The notes below the pieces were generated by a model that saw nothing but the letters and a program-made list of their open reading frames with translations, did no database searches and was not told the origin of the DNA. A stretch of DNA of 64,000 bases, taken from contig NC_051088.1 in assembly GCF_901709675.1 (NCBI RefSeq), forward strand, positions 24,773,193-24,837,192, written 5' to 3'. Source of the DNA: Syngnathus acus (taxonomy: Eukaryota; Chordata; Actinopteri; Syngnathiformes; Syngnathidae). Position numbers and translations under genes: made by a program. Of this stretch, positions 36,176 to 47,500 are shown one piece after another (positions within the stretch are counted from its first letter, which is position 1; every line of letters begins with the position of its first letter).

Positions 36176-39117
36176 CATGTAAGATTTTTTTTTTTTTGGA
36201 ATGGTTGCCATAATAATCTATTGCAGTGTCACCTTCAAGCCAACAGGGGGCACACTGAGCTCAGTTACAGAATTGTATAAATCGAATCGTTCAAAAATGC
36301 AACAGATTTCTGGAATTAAACAGTGTCGTGGAAAAAAAAAAGTATTTGCCCCGCTTAACTCCTTTTATCCCTTGCAACACCTTTTACCCATTGTTTCACC
36401 ACTTTAATGTTTGATATCACCAAACAATTATAATTATCAGGTGAATATTAAAACTGTGGTTTACTTCTCGGAACGATGCCATTTTTGTCCAGTCTCTTCC
36501 TCAATATTGAGTCAAGAAAACTAGCTTTCGCTTCAGTTGTTCCAATCTTTTGTGACCTCCCGGCCGACTCGTTGCTTTGCTCTTGGGGGTCATTTTTACG
36601 AACTGGCTGTTCACTATTGTTCTGTGTTTTCTCCATTTGTGGCTAATGGCTATAGCATGTTTTGCTAAAGCTTGACTTTGTTACCATTTCTAGACTGATG
36701 ACGGGAGATGACTCAAACAATAATAAGCCAAATTAATGGTACAATAGAAGAAACCAAACCATCATGTTTGTAAGCCCAGGAGAGCAGTGTGCCAATCCAA
36801 AATACTGGCTCCAGCAATAATCCCGTTTTTAAGCTTATCTTTCAGCAGGGAGATGCCGAACGAACGGTTTCATTTGTAGACTGACTTGTGAGAAAACACA
36901 CATCAAACATGTCACCACGAATGGGGGACCTCTGAGTCCTCCCCCCGTCTTCTGCCCCCATCAACATGTGACAAAAAAAAGTTTAAATTTGCTTTCAGAG
37001 GATGAACATATCAGTGCGTCGACGTTCCGCTGTCAGGTAAAATGACAGATCGCTTTTACTGTATCGTGACTTTGAACTCTGGGACGTTAAGGAGACAGAT
37101 TGTTTTTGTCAAGCAGAGAGAAAGAAAAAAAACGACCTTGAACCTAAAATCCTTTCACAAATGTGAACAATCTAAAAATATTCATCCCCCTTTCAAAAGT
37201 GAAACTGATGGAATTTAGGAGACCTGATGTCACCACTGGCTAAGAAGCATAGCCACAATATATATTTTGGACTTTTATTATTCAAAGAGAGCCATCATTT
37301 TAGCAAGCATTGTGGTCCAAAGGTGAAATGGGAATATTTGAATAGGTGTATGAAAGGCAACGTATGAAAGGTGCCTCTTGGTGTTGTTTGAATTTTGCTT
37401 CTTTTGTTCATTTGGCAATGTTACATGTTCTGGTGCTAATTATACAAGCTCGCGAGTCTTGGCACCTTGAGAACGATACAAACACGACTGTTTTTGACAT
37501 GTTCATTTAACGTTCCAAATCAGATGTAAATATGCATAGAAAGTCCCAATGGGATGACTTTGATATGCAAATTGAAAGTGCAAACAAAGGTAGGGGAGAC
37601 ATTTAAAGAAAAGTGAAAATAAACGTCTTGTAAATTTGACACCTCACAAAATGTCTTATCAACACCGGCAAGTATTAAAAGAGAGAGAAAAAAATAAAAA
37701 ATCTCCCTCTCAAACTTCATGGGCTTGGCTGCTGCTGAAAAATAGATATGTCTACTTAAAGCGAAATAAAAACTAAGCATTTTTAGAAAGCAACCAGCTT
37801 GTCCAACTCATTAAAACTCATCAAATTAAAAATACTCTAATTGCAATAATGGCACGGTCAAGTCAAGTTGCAGCATCTCAGCCGTGGACTAAATTCCGCT
37901 CGTTAACTCTGCCGCTGATAGAATAAACCACTTCATGATTCTTATTCGCAATTTCCAACACAAATGTCCTTTTGCCAAGCGCAGATATGCCTTCAAGTAT
38001 TGCCTCCCGCCATTGGCAACACGCGTCGATTTTCAATGGCTCTCTGCCAGCCTCAACAACACCAAGGTTACACAGGAGAAGTTGAGCTCGTGATAAAATA
38101 TGCAAAAGCCACAGCTTGGTCACCAGGCCCTGTTCATTGGAATTCAAGAGCTTGCTTGGGACCTTTGACAACTGCTTAAGTAATTAGTTGCAGGAAGACA
38201 CCTCCCAAACGCAACAGCCCTCCCCACCACTTTTGCTTCATGTCTTGTGGGTATGCTTCCATTTTCCAAGTCTTCTGGATTGCTTCTTGCTCTGCACATT
38301 TTCTGCAAGTGTTTTCCTTCACTGGAGCTTTTGTTTTGGCTATATTTGCACCTGACGAACAAATCTAAGTAAAAAGTAACATTTACAGTTCGTTCCTTCA
38401 TTGTGCTTCTTCGGTACGATTTGAATGAATGAGCTGATGGTTGGCAAAATGGCGTCAACTGTTGGTGATTGGCTGTTAGCTAGCAAATGAGTAAAAAAGG
38501 TTAAGCCAGAGAGTTGCTGTGTCTTTCCTACCTGACAGGTGGGGAAGTGTATTTGTGTATGCCATACAAAAGGATATGGGTTGAGGGTGTTTGTGGGTGA
38601 AATTTTGTGTGTTTATTGATCTGGCCAGGTATGTGTGTGTTCACGTGATGGCGCTGCCTTCAGGCTCCTCGAGGCATACGAGTAAAAGAGCAGCTAAGGG
38701 CACCTACCGGCATCTTCTGATGGTTCTCTCGTCTTCTGTTTTGTTGAGACCGCTGAAGCAACGACGTGTGTGTTTGTGCATGTCTTTGGGTGTTAACAAT
38801 TTCATCAGAAGGATTCACAAGGACTTTGACGATGGCCGTCCTAAGTATAGGCCCAGAAATGACTGGTTTATTTATTTATTTATTTATGCTAGCTCGCTCC
38901 ATATTCGGACAAAATTAAAAGCACCAAACAAGTGATTAAAGCAAGGTCTGCTAGCTTGATGCTAATTCGCATCCGCTACTGTGAGCATCATGAATATCTG
39001 GTAAGGGTTAAAAAAGAAGTTGATGCATGACGCACAATGTCTAAAGGCCTCAAGATGACCTATAAATGCAAAGAAGAAAGAGTAATATACAGGAATAAGA
39101 TGAGAAAAATGCTCAAA
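36176..39117. other. Intergenic DNA between LINE copies, no gene seen
   Basis: AT-rich sequence. A minus-strand frame at 36636-36448 (a charged, Q/N/E-rich 62-residue peptide) has no recognisable domain; it might be a 5' LINE relic or chance. A (TTTA)n stretch lies at 38869-38886. Confidence 0.4.
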
Positions 39118-39252
39118 ATCAGTTTAGTTTTGGGAGCTTAAGATCAGGGGATGCTTTGAGAATAATTGTCAATTTTTGTCTATGTGAAGCCCTTTGAGAC
39201 TGCTTGTGATTTAGGGCTATACAAATAAACTTGACTTGACTTGACTTGACTT
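39118..39252 (+). mobile_element. 3' end of the same L2-like LINE family, plus orientation
   Basis: gggagcttaagatcagggga, gtgaagccctttgagactgc and ttagggctatacaaataaac, followed by repeated cttga units, are the reverse complement of the LINE 3' end at 34424-34540. Only about 135 bases of the 3' tail are present. Confidence 0.85.
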
Positions 39253-40800
39253 TAGCTATTAGCTGTAGGCTCTTTAGCTAGCAAGTCAGTGGTTGCTTGG
39301 GTCCTCGCTGTCTAATCTAATGGCCCACAACACCAAGTCCTTATCTTAAAGCATGGTGGTGAAGACAATAACGACTACTTTTGTCCCATTTGAATGTTCT
39401 TCACTTGTCAAATATTAATCATAACGATGAGCAAGTGGGGGTTGCATGGCCACTAGAGTCTGTAAGAATACATCACAAGCCTACCAAGGGACCACTTTGT
39501 ACTTTCAATATTTGAACTGTGGAGACAGAGACATGACTTCATGTATCTTGTGATGTAAGTATTACCACAATTCATGAATTTCAAACACTTTGAGTGGGGG
39601 TTAATTTGAACCATAAGGCTTTCCCTGATAGATTTATAGCATACTTAATGGTGATCATACCATTTAGCACCCGAGACAAAGATGGAGACTGCTGAGAGGT
39701 AAACTCGTTGGTGCAGCTGATCAAATTCATTGCATTAGGAGGTTTCAAAATTCCAAACATTTGCTGCAGAATTCAAATGAATGAAGACGGACGGCTTTGC
39801 CTGTTCAAATAAGCCCTGTCTTGCATTGGCTCCGTCTCTGCACAAAATGCTGAATTTTGCATGAGTGTCCGAGCATTCAGCCGTCCCAATTGTGTTGTTT
39901 ACTGTTACTTCCTCAGGGCATCTTTTTTTTTCTGCTCAAAATGAGAATAGGAAAAGCTGGTGCCCTGCTTATACAAGCAGGCCAGAGGTCAGGATGTGCT
40001 ACAGGGGTTCACTTCCTGTTACTCAATGAATTAGAAACATGAATGATACTAACTTAACCTGAATGTAATCATGATTGTTATCAGAGATGCGACAACAAAA
40101 CGTACTTTTGCTAGAAAATCAACAAAGTTCAATCCTTTGTGTCATTTGACCAAAGGATGTCCGATACATTTTAATCGTGCACCTGTAAAATGTTTTTAAT
40201 TGTGAGGACAAAAGACTACTTCTCCTAATTGCCATGGGAACGAGATCGATTTTATTGTAAGTGTACCACAGCACTTTTATGCTATAAGTCTGCTTCATTT
40301 TATTTTGACACGTTGTTTGAAGTCTGCAGATATCAAAGGGGTAGGGTTAAGTGATGACAATTATTTGAGCTGACATAAAATAACGACTTTAAAAACAGTA
40401 GTAAAGGACAAGATACAATTGATTTGTACCAATGTGAAGACATCAAATGTTTTTCATTGATTCTACAATCATGTCATGGCACTACTTAATTATGAGCTCA
40501 TCCCAGTCAGGACGGTGTGGTCAGGCTATCCAAAAAAAGAAAAGGCTTCAGTGGCTGTCGTATGACTCTTGACTTGGCAATTTCAGGAGGAGACGTTGAT
40601 GTGCTTAAATCATGTTGCATTGCATTCTTTGACCTTAACAAAACCTGGGAAAACTAGTTAACATTTTGTGAAACACGTTTACCTTCAAGGTTCATTTAAA
40701 GCCAATTAACGATGAAATAATGCTTCCCCCGCCATAATATAGACACGCGCAAAAGGCAAGACACAAGTATCTGAAAAATACAGTATTTGTACTTGGTGAC
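39253..40800. other. Intergenic DNA upstream of fign, nothing clear
   Basis: AT-rich sequence without supported exons or recognisable repeats. It may contain distal fign regulatory DNA, but no specific site can be named. Confidence 0.4.
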
Positions 40801-40834
40801 TCGACCACGAATGATTGGTGTGAATGCAAGCATT

Positions 40835-40844
40835 GCGCATGCGC
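40835..40844. promoter_or_regulatory. fign: NRF1 palindrome in the fign CpG-rich promoter
   Basis: gcgcatgcgc inside tgcgcatgcgcgc fits the NRF1 consensus. It sits at the upstream edge of a short CpG-rich island (about 40830-41080) in an otherwise AT-rich region, just before the fign non-coding exon. Assignment to transcription start is inferred. Confidence 0.5.
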
Positions 40845-40846
40845 GC

Positions 40847-40882
40847 TGGCGTGGCGTGGCGTGGCGTGGCGTGGCGTGGCGT
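40847..40882. repeat. (TGGCG)n pentanucleotide repeat at the fign promoter
   Basis: About seven TGGCG units immediately after the NRF1 palindrome. The array is CpG-bearing and probably length-variable. Confidence 0.85.
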
Positions 40883-40899
40883 CGATGAGGGTGAGAAGC

Positions 40900-41115
40900 A
40901 TCCGTTGGTTGGGAAGAAGTGCTGCCGCCGCCGCCGCCGCAGCTGCCGCCGCCGCCGCCGTGATTCAACATGGCAGTGGCGGCTGTGGACAGCGTCTGCT
41001 GAGACACCCAGGAGGGAGGCATGCTTCGGGGCCCGAACAAGCGAACCTCTCCGGGTTCCCCATGCTGTCCTAGAACGACAAACAATCCCACCTCAACCTG
41101 TGGCTAAAATAACAG
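40900..41115 (+). other. fign: fign non-coding first exon (5' UTR) with two uORFs
   Basis: The donor aacag|gtaagg after 41115 pairs with the acceptor atgcag at 41579, one exon ahead of the fign start codon; human FIGN also begins with non-coding sequence. The transcription start is not visible, so 40900 is approximate. The exon carries (CCG)n runs at 40921-40960. It also has two short upstream ORFs: 40970-41002 (MAVAAVDSVC) and 41021-41107 (28 codons plus stop). Both would lie in the leader. Confidence 0.5.
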
Positions 41116-41585
41116 GTAAGGAGAAAGGTGGATTAACCACTGGATCTTTTTTTTTTTTTTTTTTTTTGAAGAGGGCCACGTTTTAAACGAACGGGGAATT
41201 ATTTCAACAAGTTTTTCATCGACACGTCATTGTTTTCTTTTGATTGTAAAAATAATGACGATTATTTTGATATTCAGGATTTCCCGTGTTTTTTGTCTCA
41301 GCCACCCTTCAATTAAGGCAATTTGCGCACATTTTAAAAAATTTTTTTTAAACATAAGCCGCCGCTGTGCTTTACAACAAGTTGGCGTGAATGCGATGCA
41401 AATTGATTTGGGTCCTTAACTGCGTTCTCAACTTGACATGAGTTGATAAAAAAAAATTATAATCATGGTATATTAATCTCGCCCAGTCAGCACAGGAAAT
41501 TTGTGTCGAAGTTGTTGTTTTTTTGTTTTTTTTTTATATAAAATTCTCCTCCACTAAATAATTGCTCTCCTCCATGCAGCACGAA

Positions 41586-44500
41586 ATGATCAGCAGCAGC
41601 AGTACCAGCAGTAGCGTCTATGGTAAGGATATTTTCATTCCTTTCCCTGTCACTTTTTTCGTAATTGTTCATTTAGTAGACATCTTGTGTCAACAAGTTA
41701 AAGAAAAAAAAGTACAATTAGACACTTTTTATTCAATAGGACAAAAAGTCTTGAAAATCTAGCATAATTGGATGGAATTATAATAAACATTATTCTGTTG
41801 CATGCAATGTCATGCCTGAATTAGCACCTCCTCCCCTTTTGTTTAAAATTGAAGTGTATGCAAATTGGTCATTACAACCTTTCACCTCGCCTTATGTTTG
41901 TGTAACATTTGATAGAAGTATCAAACCAGAAGTTTTTTTTGTATTATTCAAATGTCATGATATATATTTCACTTCTAGTACTTGAGGTTTAAACATTATT
42001 TTTAAACTCGGACAATAATTCATTTTACAAGCAATTAACATGCATTTGCATTTAATCACTGACATCACTGTTTCTCTATTTATACAGTCTGAGTCTCTAT
42101 CACTATTTAATGCTCTTCTAATTCAAATTTCTACCAGACATTGATTATACAATGTATAAAACTCAAAAGTAAATCAAATTGAAGGTGATGAGCAGGCACA
42201 GCAGCATCCAGTAGTAAATTTCTCATCTATTGGGTCCATCATAATGGCCCAATATGCCATCAAGTCCCAATAGGAACGGCATATACTTTGTCAAATGGAT
42301 CAAAAACGGTTTTCTCTGTATGAAAAGTTGCATTACTTCTGTAGCTTTAAATGGAAAGATGCGAAGAATGCTGAAGTGCAGCACATTTTCTACACGGTAG
42401 CATGTGAATGTATTGGCTGATGTGTCCAAATATGCTAAAGCCGAAACCACGTGTCGAGTGTACAATGTCTTTCCTCTGAAGAATAATTGGCCTGATTATA
42501 TTTGTAGCGCATGGTCTCACATCTCAGCATAGCTGAGTAAATCCCAGGGAAGGAGAGCAAGTGCTCTGCAGAAAGGGGAGCGTCTGTCTCCCGAGTCTTT
42601 CCCTCCCCTGCAAAGAGCGCTAAAGGTGGTTAAGCGGCTCCCAGTGGGGCCATATAGATAAATTATCCTGACACTTTCTATCAGTCTGTAATGTTTACCA
42701 TTAAAAGCTGTTTTACCATCCCGCGTTCCGCCTGCCCCACGGGACCCCTGACAGATGTAAAGCAGTTGATGTGCGCTTCTTTATGTCAGCGTGAGTGGAT
42801 TTCTCCCACGTGTGATGCCTTCAAGGCCAGGAAAGGCTTTTTTTTTGGGTCATCTTTGGGCAAATTTGTTAAGTGTCTGTTATTTTGTTCGGGAAGCAAG
42901 CACCCTTGCAACTCATACGAGCTGCATTGTCTTTTTGCGTAGGTGTGTGTGTGTGTGTGTGTGTGTTGAAGGATCCGTTTCCACAATTGCATGGTTCTTG
43001 CATGCTCCACTTGAAGTCATTGTGTCTGTGTTCAAGTCAAGTGTATTTATGAAGGCCTTAATCAAAAAAATATGAAGCATGTTCCCCCCCGACACACACA
43101 ATATTGTCATAGCTGGGTAGAAAGGGATGTTTGCGCTCTTGTGGGAGTGAACACAGATGACTTGTTTCCCCGGCCAATGGAAGCAGCTCCCCTTCATTCC
43201 CTTTCAATTTAATTCAGAAGAGGCGCAGACATTCTTTGTCATTGCCATAGCAGAAAAAGTCCGTTTTTCGCCATCAGCGTTCAGTCCCTGTACACACGTA
43301 TCGTTGCTGTCGTACACGTTTGTCCCCTGGAGGCAAGGAGGAGGGCGGAATTCTAATGGCAGCATGGACGCATGCACGAGTCTGTCCTCCTGCAACCTTC
43401 TCCCCTATGTGATGCATTAATCATGCACTAGAATGAGGATTCACGCATGGTATTGACTTTTGAGTAGGTGTCCGCTGCTCCGCGCTTGCCTCTGTGTTAT
43501 TGCAGAGGTCACAATAGCTGCCAGAGCTGGAGCTATAACATTGTTTCTTAACGTTATTAATAAAGGCTTATTGTAGAGCGCTTTCTATACTCTTGATCAC
43601 TGTTCAATTTTTACCTCTTGCCACTTACACAGGAACAATGAAAATCAGGTGTCTCGCAAATTGCAGTTAAAAAAAAAAAAAACAACAACTCATATTTACA
43701 TTTGTCAGAATGTCCATATGATGATATGGTGGGAGTGCCATTATTTATATTCAGGTTTTTGACCAGACAATATTGCACAGGCCATGTTCTTTGTATGCGC
43801 TTGCAAATGATATATGGAGCGCGCGCGGGGGGTGCTGATGTGATATGTTTGGTGGTAGAAGCTCTTTCTGTGCCTGCGCTGGTTCTTTGTCTGGTGTAAT
43901 GCATGCAACAAAAAGTAGATGAGACGGCAAACATTTTCCCCCTATGATTGATAATGATAAAAATAAACGAAATAATAAAAATACATGTCCATTCCAATCC
44001 TGGATTGCACTTTTGCACAGACTTCAACCCTTGCCGCATGTTAAAAAATGAATAATATAACAAAATGCTGCAATGCTAGTTCAAATTGATTTAGAGCATT
44101 TTGGAGAAGAAGTCTATTATGCAAAAATCATCTGTCATGATGGCCCAAGATAAAAGAAAAAAAAAATCAAATAAAAGAACCCCCCCCTCTTTATTGTTGC
44201 TTGATGAAGGGCCGCATTCTCCATCTTGGTGCTCACTAACATATATTTATCCTCTTCACACCGCATTCCTCAAGGCCACTCCGATCCCCTCTTGGGAGCC
44301 CAGATGACATGCTCACTAATGTGGGCTTTGTCCTCCAAGTCGCACAAAGCACCTTCCGATTTGTCCCTTTGTGGCTTCGCTTGCGCCAAGTCCTTGAATC
44401 CGAGAGAGGCTTAGTACTGGCTTCCAGGGGAAGTGTCAAGTGCCCAGGCATTGGGAATGGAGAGAAACTAGGTGGCCGCTGTCAAGCAACTCCATTGAGT

Positions 44501-47500
44501 TGCCGCCTGAATGGCTCATTCATATTTTTTTTCCCCGACAATTGCACAGATGCCGTATTGTTGGTTCAACAACAATTAAATGCAACAAAGGTGGGATTGT
44601 CACAGCTTCTTGAATTGTGCCGGTGGGGAAAACCTCTCATAGGGTGCAGGCAGGGGACACATGATGGAAACATGCCATTTCATCAATTGACTGGAATGAA
44701 TATGGACACTTGGTCCAGGCGTGCACGTCAAAATGTGGTTCTCAAGTGATTGTAGGAGTTTGATTTCTTTCTTTTTTCTTCCCCCCCCCCCCTTCTTCTC
44801 GACTCACCGTGAGAGTCCCGCGTTGTCGTCGTTGAAATAAGTCTCCGTTTTTGAATGAAGCAAGCTGCATAGCACACACTGTGCATTCAACCCATTTGGA
44901 TGATTGCCCTTGACGAGAGGCTGATCACATTTATCCTTTGGCTGCACGGGACACTAATGGCCGTTTAATTACTCAATAAAAGCCACCTTTTAATAGATTT
45001 CTGGGCCTCCTGTGCGGTGAGCAAATGGTATTGATCCGTCTCCGCGCCGCAACGTGATCTCTTGAGGAGGACAATCACAGCGCTCGGACCTTGATAGTGC
45101 ATTTGTCACTTATTAGCGGCAGGAGCCTAAGATGTAACAGACACATATTCAATGGTATTTTATCCCAAATATTATTCCAAATGAGCCTAATTAAGATATT
45201 AGGGTTCTTTAAAGCAGCTGTCTGACCCACACCATTTTTGGGGGGTTACGGTCAGCCTAATTTCTTTGAAAAGCAGGTCTGCTTTGTGTTCTTAACATTT
45301 TTCAGTTCTGGCTCTTTGTGATCCCGTCTCTCTTGATGTGTACATCAAATGAAAGGCGGCTTTTCTGCACAGGCTCAAGTCACTTGGGTGGCTTTGTGGA
45401 CCAGAATCGGGCCTTGTAACGGGACAATAAAAGCGACATTGTCCAGAGGCCAGCGTATACAGTTCTTTTTTGTCGATAAATGGATTTTCATGCTCATCAA
45501 GAATGAATAACTGTGGAGAATGTGGAATTATGGTCTGCTCACATGAAGTTTGTGCGCTCTTCTGAGGATGCTGTCTTCACATTTTTACTTTATATATATA
45601 TATATACATTTTAAATTTTAATATATGTAGTATAAACAATGACTCACTGCTAGCAGGTTAAAATATAATTAATTCTAATTAAATTTAAATATAATTATAA
45701 TATCTTTTTTAGATTTGCTTCTCCAAAGTCAGATAAATTGAATTATAGATTGTAAAGAAAATGCATTGGCCCAGGAAGGTGGGTAAAGTCAGCTTCCTTA
45801 CATCATTAAGATTCACAAATGTTCACATTTTGTTCACACAAGCACCGGTCGAGAATCCATGCAGACACTTTCAAGCATCCATCGAACCCACATCCAAAAG
45901 ATCTTCGTGTCTCAGTTAAGATGTTTCACTTCAACATAATTCCTTGACACCAATTACTACTTTCCTGCTAGCCATGGTTTTAGCGCCATATTGGCGCCAA
46001 CTCATCCGATGATCTTCAAACTTTGAAATATTCTCCGGTCGCCCAACTTCTGTTGCGATCTGCTGCAGGTACTTAGATGATAGCAATGTCATCAACATTC
46101 CTGCCAGGCCACACGCTGAGCTCCGCAACAGTTGTTTACCTCTTCTCGCGACAAGCTAACATGATTAGAAATGATCTCCAACAGTTGGTGGGATGAAACC
46201 GTGAAAGGTAGCGGGGCATCAGCTGTGGATGTGATTACAACGATCGATGGTAAGACAATGACACCATGTGGATGGCTAACACCCGAGGAGACCGTGTGTG
46301 TGTGTGTGTGTGTGTGTGAGTGTGAGAGTGTGTGTGTGAGTGTGAGAGTGTGTGTGTGCGGTAATGCGAGATCAGACGTAGCCTGTTAGTCGTAGCCTCG
46401 CATCTGCTGTCAGCCACTCGCTCTAACTCCGTTAAGGATGTTATTGATTGCTCATTACGGGCCCGTTCCCTGAAAGTCGAGCGTCCCCTATGATCACATT
46501 AAGCCCCCCACCACCACCATGGGACCCCCTCCTGAGATACCTTCTGCTCATCAGCTCACATCAAGTTTCTCCTCCGAGATCTGATATCAAGCAGCCCGAC
46601 ATTCTTTTTTTTTTTTTTATTCCCCCTTTGTGAGTTCCTCCAAAATAACTGTCTTTTTTAGTTTTTCTTTTAAAGCACACATGGTAATTGATGTGTTTTT
46701 TTTCCGCCTCTGGTATGTAAATCAGTGAGCAGTGAACTTCAGTAAACTTCAATCAGTAAGCAGTGAACAAATTACAAAGTGTTTCATTTTTATTTGCCCA
46801 AAGTGATGTTTGTTAGCTTTGTGATCTGTGTTTTGTTGACTCCATGACGAACAAAGAGGAGCTGACAAGGAAGACGTCGTTTCGACTCTTATTATTATTA
46901 GCATTTGTTTTTCTTAATCAATCGTAACACATAAGCGGCATACAAGAGCACAAGTAGTATTTTCCGCCGTGTTCTCATGTTGCCTGTTTGTACGAGTCCT
47001 TGATTTCATCTCTTGTGGACCAAAAGAGAAGAAAGGGGACATATATACATATTGTTACTTTTTCATTGTTTGGAAAAAATTCAAACTCCAAATTCAAAGC
47101 AAGCACCTTTTTAATTTAGAGTCTGGACACGAAGGGACTTTCAGAATCATCAAGCGTCACCAAAAAGCAGTTGCCAGAGGAGTTGGAATATTTGATAAAT
47201 ATAGCCACGTGAGTTGGCAACAGGGAGAGGCCGCTCGCTCCATCTCGTGCCCTTGGTCGTCATAGTAACGAAAGACCTAGTCGGTCGGCATTTGCATGAA
47301 AATGACCACAATGCCCTAAAAGAAAATGTATTTCTTTATCTTTTGCCACCCTTGAGAGAAAATTGTTAGAAATATATTCGTAAGATAGAGGAACAGAAAA
47401 TGAACAGATGGACGTCTTCCGAAATGTTTCTCTTGAGCTACCAAACAGCCGTGGCAACACTGTACTTTGTGCTGAGACAAATAACAAGAGAGGGGGTGGG

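Noticed and set aside
36448-36636. Charged 62-residue minus-strand frame near the LINE
   Set aside because: No family recognised and the link to the LINE ORF is unproven; noted in the region entry but not called as a gene.
45931-46128. 65-residue minus-strand frame in the fign intron
   Set aside because: Short, no domain recognised and no splicing context.
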